NCBI RefSeq assembly: GCF_030580855.1
Contig: NZ_JAUQOP010000023.1
Span: forward strand, 1-64,000
Reading direction: 5' to 3'
DNA from: Pseudomonas citrullilanati
Lineage (GTDB): Bacteria > Pseudomonadota > Gammaproteobacteria > Pseudomonadales > Pseudomonadaceae
Length of the DNA: 64,000 bases
Each line of letters opens with the position of its first letter. Within the stretch, counting starts at the first letter, position 1. Both the position numbers and the translations under genes were made by a program. The notes under the pieces were generated by a model. That model saw only the letters and a list, made by a program, of their open reading frames with translations. It searched no databases and was not told the origin of the DNA. This document shows, in pieces, positions 32,020-40,840 of the stretch.

Positions 32020-34794
32020 TCAGGTCGTCTGGGCCGTCCGGTTCTGCTGGTCGCGCTGGGCCACCCAGTGTTCGATCAACTCGCGCAACTGCGACAGCTC
32101 CACCGGCTTGGCCATGTGCCCGTCCATCCCGGCCTGGCGGGCGCGTTCCTTGTGCTCGGCGAGGATGTGCGCGGTGAGCGCCACCACCGGGGTGCGGGTC
32201 CGCTGGTTGCCGACTTCCCAGGCACGCAATTGCTGGGTCGCGGAAAAACCGTCGAGGATCGGCATTTCGCAGTCCATCAGGACCAGGTCGTAGCGCTGCG
32301 CCTTCATGGCCTTGAGGGCTTCCTCGCCGTTGCTGGCGGTGTCGGGCTGCAGGTTGAGCTTGCCGAGCATGCCGCGGATGACCTTGGTGGAAATGCTGTT
32401 GTCCTCGGCCACCAGGATACGGAAGTCGCTGGGCACGATCACCGGCGCGGTGGGGCCGGTGTTGGCCGGCTGGTTCGGCCCCTGGCCGCGGTTGCGCTGG
32501 TTCAGTTCGTCCGCCAGGGTGGTCTTGAGGGTATAGCCGGCCACCGGCTTGGCGAGGATGCGCTTGACCCCGCTGTTGCGCGCCACGATCTTGCTCGGCG
32601 CATTGCTGATGCCAGTGAGCATGATCAGCAGGATGTCGTGGTTCAGGCTCGGGTCTTCCTTGATCTTGGCCGCCAGCTGCATGCCGGTCATGCCGGGCAT
32701 GTTCTGGTCCAGCAGCACCACGTCGAAATAATCACGCAGGTGCGCCTTGGTGCGCAGCAGCGCCAGGGCTTCCTTGCCCGATGGCACGGCGCTGACGTTC
32801 AGGCCCCAGGCGCTGCATTGCTGCACCAGCACCTTGCGGCAGGTGTCGTTGTCGTCGACGATCAGCACCCTTGCCCCTTGCAACGGGCTGTCGAGGTCGG
32901 ACGTCGGGTGTTCGAGGCGGTCGGGGTCCAGCGGCAAGGTCAGCCACAAGGTACTGCCCTGGTTGCTGCCGCTTTTGATGCCGAACTCGCCGTGCATCAG
33001 GATGATCAACTGGCGGGCGATCACCAGCCCCAGGTTGCCGCCCAGGCGCGTGGCCGAGAGGAAATTCTTGCTGTGCAGTTCGGCATGCATCAGGGTGTCG
33101 CGCTCTTGCGCGTCCATGGGCGAGCCGCTGTCCTGTACCGCGATGCGCAGGCGCGGTTGATCGCTACGCTCGTCGAGGGCCACGACGATCAGCACCTCGC
33201 CCTCGTCGGTCTTCTTCAAGGCGTTTTCCAGCAGGCTCAGTAGCGCCTGGCGCAACCGCGTCGGGTCGCCGCTGATCACCCGCGGCACCTGGGGCTGGAT
33301 GAAGCTGATCAACTCGACATTCTGCTGCTCGGCCTTGGCGCGGAAGATGCTCAGGCAATCCTCGATCAGCGCATTGAGGTCGAACTGCACGTCATCCAGT
33401 TCGATCTGCCCGGATTCGAGGCGGGAGATGTCGAGGATCTCGTTGATCAGGGTCAGCAGTTCGTTGCCGGCGCTGTGGATGGTCTGCACGTAGTCGCGCT
33501 GCTTGACCGACAGCGGCGTGCCCAGCAGCAGTTCGGTCATGCCCAGCACGCCGTTCATCGGCGTGCGGATCTCGTGGCTGATCTTCGCCAGGAATTCGGC
33601 CTTGGCGTTGATCTCGGCGTTACTGGCCGCCAGGTCGCGGCTGATGCTGAAGCGGCTTTCGTTGATCGAGCGCTGGCGCTCGCCGAGGGCCACGCTCATC
33701 AGCAGGCCACTGATGCAGATGAAGACCAGCAGGGTGATGATCAAGCCCTGGGGCGGGACCTCGGTGAGCCCTTGCAACGCCGGGAGGATGATCAGCGTGC
33801 CCAGGTTGAAGACCACCATGGCCGCGACGAACAGCCGGGCCGGGCGGTAGCCTTTCTGCCAGTGCCAGGCGCTGACGAACAGCATGCTCAGGCCGGCCAG
33901 GGCCACCAGCCCATAGGTCATGATATTGAGCGGCAGCGTGTTGACGAACAGCAGCAACAGGCTGCACAGCACCGTGAACACGATGTCCCCCAGCAGCAGC
34001 CGGTTCAGCGGGTGCGGGCCCAGGGGCGCGAAGAAACGGTAGGCGAACATCAGCCCGCAGGGGGCGGTGAGCAGCAAGGCCAGGTAGGCCCCCGGGGTCT
34101 GGACCTCCGGCCAGTCCGGCAGCCAGGGCCCGGCCAGGTTCAGCAGCAGCAACAGGCTGAGCATCAGCAGCCCTTCGCAGGCGGCCAGCCACAGGCAACT
34201 GCGCGAGCGGGTGTAGGCGTACCGGGTGAGGTTATGCAGGATCAGCATGGCGATACAGCCGAACAGCAAGCCATAGATCAGTGTCTGGTTCTGGTCGGCG
34301 GCGGCCAGGACGGCCGGTTGCAAGGTGACGTAGGGGCGCAACTCGTGCCGGGAAGCCAGGCGCAGGTAGACGTCGAGGGGTTTGTCGCTGTGGGGCAGGG
34401 CCAGCATGAAATCGCTGCTGGGCACCGGGTGCTCGCTGCGCGGCAGTTCATTGCCGGTGGTTTGCTGGTCCACCAGGGTGTCGCCGTCCAGCACGTAGAG
34501 GTTCAGGCGCGACAGGTCGGGCGCGAAGACCCGCAGTATCTGTTCGTGCTTGTCGGGGGCCAGGCGGAAACGCAGCCACAAGGCCCCGCCGGCTTCGGCG
34601 GCCTTGAGGCGGTCGAGGTCGATGGGGCTGAATTGATTGGTGTAGCGGGCCGAGCGGATGTCGCTGAGCTTGAGGTCGCCCTGTTCGTCGAGCAATACCG
34701 CCCAGCCACTGCCTGGCGCGGCCTGGGCCGGGAGCATGCAGAGCAGTGTCAGCAGGGTGACGGTAAAGCCTATGGCAATCCTGAGCCAGCGCAC
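32020..34794 (-). CDS. retS: hybrid sensor kinase RetS (7TMR-DISM, HisKA, HATPase, two receivers)
   Basis: Membrane hybrid kinase that in P. aeruginosa controls the GacS/GacA-Rsm switch between acute and biofilm behaviour by binding GacS. The 924 residues comprise a signal peptide (ending AQA), a periplasmic 7TMR-DISMED2 domain (~26-170), seven TM helices (~180-375), a dimerisation/phosphoacceptor helix with SHEIRTPMNG (His407), an HATPase-like domain, and two receivers with candidate phosphoacceptors Asp696 (LLDQNMPG) and Asp841 (LMDCEMP). The spacing 407-696-841 equals, from memory, that of the H424, D713 and D858 sites of PAO1 RetS. The position beside purD matches PAO1. It may control the toxin and T6SS genes elsewhere in this window (inference). 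Confidence 0.93.
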   Translation of the reverse strand: MRWLRIAIGFTVTLLTLLCMLPAQAAPGSGWAVLLDEQGDLKLSDIRSARYTNQFSPIDLDRLKAAEAGGALWLRFRLAPDKHEQILRVFAPDLSRLNLYVLDGDTLVDQQTTGNELPRSEHPVPSSDFMLALPHSDKPLDVYLRLASRHELRPYVTLQPAVLAAADQNQTLIYGLLFGCIAMLILHNLTRYAYTRSRSCLWLAACEGLLMLSLLLLLNLAGPWLPDWPEVQTPGAYLALLLTAPCGLMFAYRFFAPLGPHPLNRLLLGDIVFTVLCSLLLLFVNTLPLNIMTYGLVALAGLSMLFVSAWHWQKGYRPARLFVAAMVVFNLGTLIILPALQGLTEVPPQGLIITLLVFICISGLLMSVALGERQRSINESRFSISRDLAASNAEINAKAEFLAKISHEIRTPMNGVLGMTELLLGTPLSVKQRDYVQTIHSAGNELLTLINEILDISRLESGQIELDDVQFDLNALIEDCLSIFRAKAEQQNVELISFIQPQVPRVISGDPTRLRQALLSLLENALKKTDEGEVLIVVALDERSDQPRLRIAVQDSGSPMDAQERDTLMHAELHSKNFLSATRLGGNLGLVIARQLIILMHGEFGIKSGSNQGSTLWLTLPLDPDRLEHPTSDLDSPLQGARVLIVDDNDTCRKVLVQQCSAWGLNVSAVPSGKEALALLRTKAHLRDYFDVVLLDQNMPGMTGMQLAAKIKEDPSLNHDILLIMLTGISNAPSKIVARNSGVKRILAKPVAGYTLKTTLADELNQRNRGQGPNQPANTGPTAPVIVPSDFRILVAEDNSISTKVIRGMLGKLNLQPDTASNGEEALKAMKAQRYDLVLMDCEMPILDGFSATQQLRAWEVGNQRTRTPVVALTAHILAEHKERARQAGMDGHMAKPVELSQLRELIEHWVAQRDQQNRTAQTT

Positions 34795-34852
34795 GGCGAA
34801 ATCCCTTCGTAGGTTGATGCCAGATTATAACTATGCGCGGCGCCGGAACAGT

Positions 34853-34879
34853 CAGGCAAGGGCCACACACCCTTGCCTG
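34853..34879. terminator. candidate hairpin between retS and purD
   Basis: CAGGCAAGGG (34853-34862) and CCCTTGCCTG (34870-34879) are perfect inverted arms with a seven-base loop, placed immediately after the purD stop (minus strand). There is no strong U-run, so it may be an imperfect terminator of the purH-purD side. Confidence 0.55.
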
Positions 34880-34893
34880 GCTGAATGGCCGGG

Positions 34894-36189
34894 TTATTCC
34901 AGATTTTCGCCACGCTCGCGGGCAATGGCACGGTAGCCAATGTCCTTGCGGTAGAAGCAACCTTCCCAGTCGATCTCGGCGGCCAGCCGGTAGGCCTGCT
35001 GCTGCGCCTCGTCGACACTGGCGCCCATGGCGGTGGCGCACAGCACGCGACCACCGGCAGTGACCACCTGGCCATCCTTGAGCGCCGTGCCGGCGTGGAA
35101 GACCTTGCCGTCCAGCCGGGCCGCGGCCTCCAGGCCCTGGATCGCGCTGCCCTTGGCGTAGTCGCCCGGGTAACCACCGGCCGCCAGCACGACGCCCACG
35201 CTCGGGCGCGGATCCCACTGGGCTTCGACCTTGTCCAGCGCCTGGGCCAGCGCGGCTTCGACCAGCAGCACCAGGCTCGATTGCAGGCGCAGCATCACCG
35301 GTTGGGTCTCAGGATCGCCGAAACGGCAGTTGAATTCGATGACTTTTGGGTTACCAGCCTTGTCGATCATCAGGCCGGCGTAGAGGAAACCGGTGTAGAC
35401 ATTGCCTTCCTCGGCCATGCCGCGCACGGTCGGCCAGATCACCTGGTCCATGACGCGCTGGTGCACCTGGGCGGTCACCACCGGGGCCGGGGAGTAGGCG
35501 CCCATGCCGCCGGTATTCGGGCCGCTGTCGCCATCGCCGACACGCTTGTGGTCCTGGCTGGTGGCCATCGGCAAGACGTTCTTGCCGTCCACCATGACGA
35601 TGAAGCTGGCTTCCTCGCCGTCGAGGAACTCTTCGATCACCACGCGGGAACCGGCATCGCCGAAGGCATTGCCCGCCAGCATGTCGCGCACGGCGTCTTC
35701 GGCTTCGGCCAGGGTCATGGCGACGATCACGCCTTTACCGGCGGCCAGGCCGTCGGCCTTGATCACGATCGGCGCGCCTTTCTCGCGCAGATAGGCCAGG
35801 GCCGGCTCGATCTCGGTGAAGTTCTGGTAGTCGGCGGTCGGGATCTTGTGCCGCGCCAGGAAATCCTTGGTGAACGCCTTCGAACCTTCCAGCTGCGCGG
35901 CGCCAGCGGTCGGGCCGAAGCAATCCAGGCCACGGGAACGGAACAGGTCGACCACGCCGGCCACCAGCGGCACTTCCGGGCCGACGATGGTCAGCGCGAC
36001 GTTCTTCTCGGCGAAATCGGCCAGTTGTTCCAGGGCCAGCACGTCGATGGCGACGTTCTCGCACTTGGCTTCGATGGCGGTGCCGGCGTTGCCCGGCGCC
36101 ACGAACACCTTCTGCACACGGGGATCCTGGGCCACTTTCCAGGCCAGGGCGTGTTCACGGCCACCGCTGCCAATGATCAAAACATTCAT
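34894..36189 (-). CDS. purD: phosphoribosylamine--glycine ligase PurD
   Basis: GAR synthetase of de novo purine synthesis, ATP-grasp enzyme. The ATG at 36189 gives 431 residues starting MNVLIIGSGGREHALAWKV; the open frame extends upstream into a REP region and should not be used. Motifs include APGNAGTAIEAKC, GPEVPLVAGVVD, IVIKADGLAAGKGV and NTGGMGAYSPAPV, plus the C-terminal RFGDPETQPVMLRL. It follows purH on the same strand, with a REP pair between them, as in P. aeruginosa. Confidence 0.96.
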   Translation of the reverse strand: MNVLIIGSGGREHALAWKVAQDPRVQKVFVAPGNAGTAIEAKCENVAIDVLALEQLADFAEKNVALTIVGPEVPLVAGVVDLFRSRGLDCFGPTAGAAQLEGSKAFTKDFLARHKIPTADYQNFTEIEPALAYLREKGAPIVIKADGLAAGKGVIVAMTLAEAEDAVRDMLAGNAFGDAGSRVVIEEFLDGEEASFIVMVDGKNVLPMATSQDHKRVGDGDSGPNTGGMGAYSPAPVVTAQVHQRVMDQVIWPTVRGMAEEGNVYTGFLYAGLMIDKAGNPKVIEFNCRFGDPETQPVMLRLQSSLVLLVEAALAQALDKVEAQWDPRPSVGVVLAAGGYPGDYAKGSAIQGLEAAARLDGKVFHAGTALKDGQVVTAGGRVLCATAMGASVDEAQQQAYRLAAEIDWEGCFYRKDIGYRAIARERGENLE

Positions 36190-36241
36190 TTCAAAAACCT
36201 CGGATGACGCTGATTCTGTTGAGCACCACAGGGATGCTTTT

Positions 36242-36353
36242 CTGTGGGAGCGAGCTTGTGTGGGAGCAAGGCTTGCCCGCGATAGCATCACCTCGGTTTG
36301 CCTGATGGACCGAGTTGCCTGCATCGCGGGCAAGCCTTGCTCCCACACACACA
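36242..36353. repeat. REP cluster between purH and purD
   Basis: Three cores: a partial GTGGGAGCGAGCTTG (about 36243), then GTGGGAGCAAGGCTTGCCCG (about 36259) and its complement GCGGGCAAGCCTTGCTCCCA (about 36327). The central and right ones form an inverted pair; the leftmost is a truncated copy. Confidence 0.88.
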
Positions 36354-36376
36354 TCCTGCTTCCACATTGATCGATG

Positions 36377-37984
36377 TTAGTGGCGGAAGTGGCGCATGCC
36401 GGTGAACACCATCGCAATGCCGGCTTCGTCGGCGGCGGCAATCACTTCGCTGTCACGCATCGAGCCGCCTGGCTGGATCACCGCGGTGATACCCACCTTG
36501 GCCGCGTTGTCGATGCCGTCGCGGAACGGGAAGAACGCATCGGAGGCCATGACCGCGCCCTGTACCTGCAGGCCGGCATGCTCGGCCTTGATCGCGGCGA
36601 TGCGCGCCGAGTTCACGCGGCTCATCTGGCCGGCGCCGACGCCGATGGTCTGGCGGTTCTTGGCGTAGACGATGGCGTTGGACTTGACGTACTTGGCGAC
36701 TTTCCAGGCGAAGATCAGGTCGTTGATTTCCTGCTCGCTCGGCGCGCGCTGGGTCACGACCTTCAGGTCGGCGCTGCCGATCATGCCGATGTCGCGGCTT
36801 TGTACCAGCAGGCCGCCGTTGACGCGCTTGTAGTCCCAGGCCGGGGCACGATCCGCCGACCATTGGCCGCAGGCCAGCAGGCGCACGTTGGCCTTCGCGG
36901 CAACGATGGCGCGGGCTTCTTCGCTGACCGACGGAGCGATGATCACTTCGACGAACTGGCGCTCGACGATGGCCTTGGCGGTCTCGGCGTCCAGTTCACG
37001 GTTGAAGGCGATGATGCCGCCGAATGCCGACTCGGTGTCGGTGGCGTAGGCCAGTTCGTAGGCCTGGCGGATGCCGCCCTCGGCGTCCGGGCTCACGGCC
37101 ACGCCGCACGGGTTGGCGTGCTTGACGATCACGCAAGCAGGCTTGACGAAGCTCTTGACGCATTCCAGCGCGGCGTCGGTGTCGGCCACGTTGTTGAACG
37201 ACAGTTCCTTGCCTTGCAACTGGGTCGCGGTGGCGATGCCGACTTCGGCCGGCTTGGCTTCCACGTAGAACGCCGCGCTCTGGTGCGGGTTCTCGCCGTA
37301 GCGCATTTCCTGGGCCTTGACGAACTGGGTGTTGAAGGTGCGCGGGAACTCGCTGCGACCCTCGGTCGACAGGGTGTCGGCGGCCTGGTTCACGGTGCCC
37401 ATGTAGTTGGCGATCATGCCGTCGTAGGCGGCGGTGTGCTCGAACGCCTTGAGCATCAGGTCGAAACGCTGGGCGTAGGTCAGGCCACCGGCCTTGAGGT
37501 TTTCCAGGACGCTGGCGTAGTCGCTGGCGTTGACCACGATGGCCACGTCCTTGTGGTTCTTGGCCGCCGAGCGGACCATGGTCGGGCCGCCGATGTCGAT
37601 GTTCTCGATGGCGGTCGGCAAGTCGCAGCCGGGCTTGTTGATGGTGGCTTCGAACGGGTACAGGTTGACCGCCACCAGGTCGATCGGCTGGATGCCGTGT
37701 TCGTTCATGATGGCGTCGTCGATACCGCGGCGACCGAGGATCCCGCCATGGATCTTCGGGTGCAGGGTCTTGACGCGACCGTCCATCATTTCCGCAAAAC
37801 CGGTGTAGTCCGCGACTTCCACAGCGGCGACGCCATTGTCCTGCAGCAGCTTGAAGGTCCCGCCGGTGGAAAGAATCTCGACGCCCAGCTGTTGCAGCTC
37901 GCGGGCGAATTCGAGGATCCCGGTCTTGTCGGAGACGCTGATCAAGGCGCGGCGGATCGGCAGGCGGGTGGTCTGGTCGGTCAT
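36377..37984 (-). CDS. purH: bifunctional AICAR transformylase / IMP cyclohydrolase PurH
   Basis: Performs the last two steps of IMP synthesis. The 535-residue protein starts MTDQTTRLPIRRALISVSDKTG with the cyclohydrolase half (about 1-200; LSTGGTFKLLQDNGV, MDGRVKTLHPKIHGGIL) and continues with the transformylase half (LRYGENPHQSAAFY-like: MRYGENPHQSAAFYVEA, KHANPCGVAVS, SDAFFPFRDGID). The ATG at 37984 is preferred over an upstream ATG that adds seven poorly conserved residues. It follows fis/dusB on the same strand across a terminator. Confidence 0.96.
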   Translation of the reverse strand: MTDQTTRLPIRRALISVSDKTGILEFARELQQLGVEILSTGGTFKLLQDNGVAAVEVADYTGFAEMMDGRVKTLHPKIHGGILGRRGIDDAIMNEHGIQPIDLVAVNLYPFEATINKPGCDLPTAIENIDIGGPTMVRSAAKNHKDVAIVVNASDYASVLENLKAGGLTYAQRFDLMLKAFEHTAAYDGMIANYMGTVNQAADTLSTEGRSEFPRTFNTQFVKAQEMRYGENPHQSAAFYVEAKPAEVGIATATQLQGKELSFNNVADTDAALECVKSFVKPACVIVKHANPCGVAVSPDAEGGIRQAYELAYATDTESAFGGIIAFNRELDAETAKAIVERQFVEVIIAPSVSEEARAIVAAKANVRLLACGQWSADRAPAWDYKRVNGGLLVQSRDIGMIGSADLKVVTQRAPSEQEINDLIFAWKVAKYVKSNAIVYAKNRQTIGVGAGQMSRVNSARIAAIKAEHAGLQVQGAVMASDAFFPFRDGIDNAAKVGITAVIQPGGSMRDSEVIAAADEAGIAMVFTGMRHFRH

Positions 37985-38015
37985 TTCAATTTCCATCACA
38001 AGCAAGGGAAGTCAG

Positions 38016-38050
38016 CAAAAAAGGCGACCGTTTTTTACGCGGGCGCCTTT
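38016..38050 (-). terminator. rho-independent terminator between fis and purH
   Basis: On the minus strand AAAGGCG... and ...CGCCTTTTTT pair around a loop, ending in a run of T, directly after the fis stop and before purH. The symmetry means read-through from the plus strand could also be stopped. Confidence 0.7.
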
Positions 38051-38067
38051 CTGGTTTGATTGAATGC

Positions 38068-38388
38068 TTACAGCAGATCGTACTGCTTGAGTTTCTTGCG
38101 CAGGGTGCCGCGGTTCAGTCCGAGCAGCTCGCTGGCCTTGGTCTGGTTGCCCTTGACGTAGTTCATCACGCTTTCGAGCAGCGGTGCCTCGACTTCGGAA
38201 AGCACCAGGTTATACACATCCGTGACGGCAGCGCCCTCAAGGTGGGCGAAATAATTGTGCAGCGCCTTCTCGACACTCCCGCGAAGGGTCTGACCTTCTT
38301 CGCTGGGCGTGTTCAGGTGCTGTTTCAAATTCACGTTGTCGCTCACGGGTGTTGTTCCACTCACTAAAGTCTCGGTCATCATCGTCAT
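38068..38388 (-). CDS. fis: DNA-binding protein Fis
   Basis: Nucleoid-associated regulator that activates rRNA promoters and shapes DNA. The 106-residue protein has the classic C-terminal helix-turn-helix GNQTKASELLGLNRGTLRKKLKQY and a core LHNYFAHLEGAAVTDVYNLVLSEVE. It is slightly longer than the 98-residue E. coli protein because of its N-terminus. Its start overlaps the dusB stop by four bases (ATGA), giving the conserved dusB-fis operon. Growth-rate control of the operon is usual in enterobacteria; here only the layout is visible. Confidence 0.96.
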   Translation of the reverse strand: MTMMTETLVSGTTPVSDNVNLKQHLNTPSEEGQTLRGSVEKALHNYFAHLEGAAVTDVYNLVLSEVEAPLLESVMNYVKGNQTKASELLGLNRGTLRKKLKQYDLL

Positions 38389-39392
38389 GCGGCCACCCCT
38401 TCGTCCCCTGTCAGGCTCTTGTAACGCTCAGCGAAGAAAGCCTGAACGTCGGCGCATTGTGCTTGCGTACCATCCAAACGATTGAAGCGGGCGCGAAACT
38501 CCCTGGCGCCCGGCAGGGTTGCGAGATACCAGCCCACATGCTTGCGAGCGATGCGTACGCCCATGACTTCACCGTAGAAGGCATGCAGCGCGGCCAGATG
38601 CTCTAGCAGAATACGTTCCACCTCGGACAATTGCGGCGCAGCGAGCTTTTCGCCGGTGCGCAGGAAGTGTTCGATCTCACGAAAAATCCATGGCCGCCCC
38701 TGGGCGGCCCGGCCGATCAACAGGCCATCGGCACCGGTCGCGTCCAGCACGTACCGGGCCTTCTCTGGCGAAGTGATGTCGCCATTGGCAAATACCGGGA
38801 TCGACACCGCCTGCTTGATCGCGGCGATGGTGTCGTACTCGGCGTCGCCGGTGTACAGGTCGGCGCGGGTGCGGCCATGCACTGCCAGCGCCGTGATGCC
38901 TGCCTGTTCGGCGATCTTCGCCACCGTCAGGCCGTTCTTGTTGTCCCGGTCCCACCCGGTGCGGATCTTCAGGGTCACCGGTACATCGACTGCGGCGACC
39001 ACCGCCTGCAGGATCTCGGTCACCAGGGCTTCGTCCTTCAACAGGGCCGAACCGGCGGCCTTGTTGCAGACCTTCTTCGCCGGGCAGCCCATGTTGATGT
39101 CGATGATCTGCGCGCCCAGCGCCACGTTGGCTCGGGCCGCCTCCGCCAGCATCTGTGCGTCGCCACCGGCGATCTGTACCGAGCGTGGCTCGGGATCGCC
39201 TTCGTGGATCATGCGCAGACGCGATTTGCGGGTGTTCCACAAACTCATGTCGCTGGTGACCATTTCCGACACCACCAGGCCGGCGCCCAGTCGCTTGCAC
39301 AGCTGACGAAAGGGCTGGTCGGTGACGCCCGCCATCGGGGCGAGGACCAGGCCGTTCTGCAATGTATATGGGCCGATGCGTACCGCCGACAT
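38385..39392 (-). CDS. dusB: tRNA-dihydrouridine synthase B DusB
   Basis: FMN enzyme that reduces uridine to dihydrouridine in tRNA. The 335-residue protein has LAPMAGVTDQPFRQLCKRLGAG at the N-terminus, the active-site block INMGCPAKKVCNKAAGSALLKD with the catalytic cysteine, VTLKIRTGWD and VHGRTRADLYTGDAEYD, GDITSPEKARYVLD and GLLIGRAAQGRPWIF. These are diagnostic of DusB. It forms a coupled operon with fis, and its promoter lies in the 185-base gap 39393-39577, which has an AT-rich centre. Confidence 0.95.
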   Translation of the reverse strand: MSAVRIGPYTLQNGLVLAPMAGVTDQPFRQLCKRLGAGLVVSEMVTSDMSLWNTRKSRLRMIHEGDPEPRSVQIAGGDAQMLAEAARANVALGAQIIDINMGCPAKKVCNKAAGSALLKDEALVTEILQAVVAAVDVPVTLKIRTGWDRDNKNGLTVAKIAEQAGITALAVHGRTRADLYTGDAEYDTIAAIKQAVSIPVFANGDITSPEKARYVLDATGADGLLIGRAAQGRPWIFREIEHFLRTGEKLAAPQLSEVERILLEHLAALHAFYGEVMGVRIARKHVGWYLATLPGAREFRARFNRLDGTQAQCADVQAFFAERYKSLTGDEGVAA

Positions 39393-39577
39393 AGGACTTC
39401 CCTGAAGTGGGGCCGGATCATGAGACTTCGAAAAAGGGTTGGCATGATACCCGCTCTCGATGACTGGATAAAGATCGAATTGGATAAAATCTGAACAGCT
39501 ATTCTGTTATCGCCAGCGGTTTGGTCTGGGTCGGGTGAGTCAGAAAGATGCCGTCAATCGCTCGACCCTGGCGGGCT

Positions 39578-40810
39578 TCACTCGGGGGAATGGAAGCTCA
39601 GGCTGTAGTTCACCGCCTTGGAACCCGGGTCGAGGATATCCAGGGCGATGTGGATGGGCGTCTGCGGCGGCATTTCGCCGCGGCCTTCGAGATCGCCGCC
39701 CAGGTATTCCCCCGGCTTGAAGCGGCGGCTGGCGATCAGGTGTCCGTTGAGGTCGGCGAAACGCAGTTCCAGCAGCGGGAACGGCTGGGAGAAGGGCGCA
39801 CGATTGTAGATGATCGCGTCCACCACCAGGGCGCCGCTGAAGTCCGGGTGGCTGCGCACCACCAGGTTGCTGCTCTTGATCTTGGCGATGTCGACCTTGG
39901 ATGGGACGTCGCAGCCCAGGGTCGGGCAGATTTGCAGGAACCATGGCCGGTACTGGTCCTGGCGGGCCAGCTCCTCGAAGTGATAGGCGATGTACTGGCC
40001 GCCCAGGGCCGCCGCGGCCAGCAGGATCAGCAGGCCCCACAGCAAGCGCCGGCCCCAGGGCGAGCGGCGCTTGCGCCAGTCCAGTTGCAGCGGGTCGTCG
40101 TCCAGGTCCTGCAGGTCTTCGGCACGGATGCCGGGCTCCTGGCGTTCGCGGGACTTGCGCAGTGGCAGCGGTTGCAGCGGTTCTTCGGCGTGATCGTGGT
40201 CATCGGTGGCGGACAGGCGTTCGAGGTGTTCCTCGGGTTCGTCGTCCGCTGCAAGGCGCAGCGGGGCGCCGGGTTCGTCATCCGGCTCCAGCGGTTCGAG
40301 GGCCAGGGTCAGTGACGGTTCGGTGCGCGGCGGCCGGGCCGGTTCGTGGGGTTCGAAGGGCTCGGCGGGCGTCAGGAGCACGGCCTCGGCGCGCTCGCTG
40401 GGCGAATCGCTGTACAGGCTGTCGGACCAGTCGTCCTGTTCGTCGGCGAGGGGCTCGCGCTGCGCGCTCAGGTTGTCTTCGCGACGGCGCCCGGCGGAGC
40501 CTGGCGCCCGGTTGTCACGCCGCTCCAGGCGCGCCAGTTCCTTGTCCAGGTCATCGAGGTCGAGTTCGGCGGCGGTCCATTGCTTCTGGCTGATGGCCCG
40601 CGGCGGCGCTTCAGCGGCCGGCTTGGTCGGCGGCACCAGGGGCGGCGCGGCTTCCCGGGCGGCGCGTTGTTCGAGCAACTGGCGGGCGGCATTGAACACT
40701 TGCAGGCACGAGCCACAGCGAACCACTCCGCGGGCCACGCTCAGTTGGGCATGGTTGACGCGAAAGCTGGTGTGGCAATGCGGACACTGGGTGACGAAGC
40801 TGTCAGTCAT
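39578..40810 (-). CDS. zinc-ribbon and DUF3426 membrane protein
   Basis: A 410-residue protein with an N-terminal MJ0042-type zinc ribbon (CPHCHTSF near residue 9 and CGSCLQVFNA near residue 33), a long low-complexity acidic/Pro-rich linker (about 60-240), a single TM helix (LLWGLLILLAAAALGGQYIAYH, about 258-279) and a C-terminal periplasmic DUF3426 domain with VVRSHPDFSGALVVDAIIYN. Its function is unknown; this arrangement is conserved between prmA and dusB in pseudomonads. It starts 30 bases after prmA and is likely in the same transcript. Confidence 0.85.
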   Translation of the reverse strand: MTDSFVTQCPHCHTSFRVNHAQLSVARGVVRCGSCLQVFNAARQLLEQRAAREAAPPLVPPTKPAAEAPPRAISQKQWTAAELDLDDLDKELARLERRDNRAPGSAGRRREDNLSAQREPLADEQDDWSDSLYSDSPSERAEAVLLTPAEPFEPHEPARPPRTEPSLTLALEPLEPDDEPGAPLRLAADDEPEEHLERLSATDDHDHAEEPLQPLPLRKSRERQEPGIRAEDLQDLDDDPLQLDWRKRRSPWGRRLLWGLLILLAAAALGGQYIAYHFEELARQDQYRPWFLQICPTLGCDVPSKVDIAKIKSSNLVVRSHPDFSGALVVDAIIYNRAPFSQPFPLLELRFADLNGHLIASRRFKPGEYLGGDLEGRGEMPPQTPIHIALDILDPGSKAVNYSLSFHSPE

Positions 40811-40840
40811 GCGGCAATCCGGTCGATACAGGCGGCCATT

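Noticed and set aside
34448..35218. Open frame bridging retS and purD
   Set aside because: It overlaps both well-supported genes in another frame and crosses a hairpin; no start signal or family pattern.
36190..36441. N-terminal extension of PurD
   Set aside because: It runs through REP DNA; the MNVLIIGSGGREH start at 36189 matches the enzyme family exactly.
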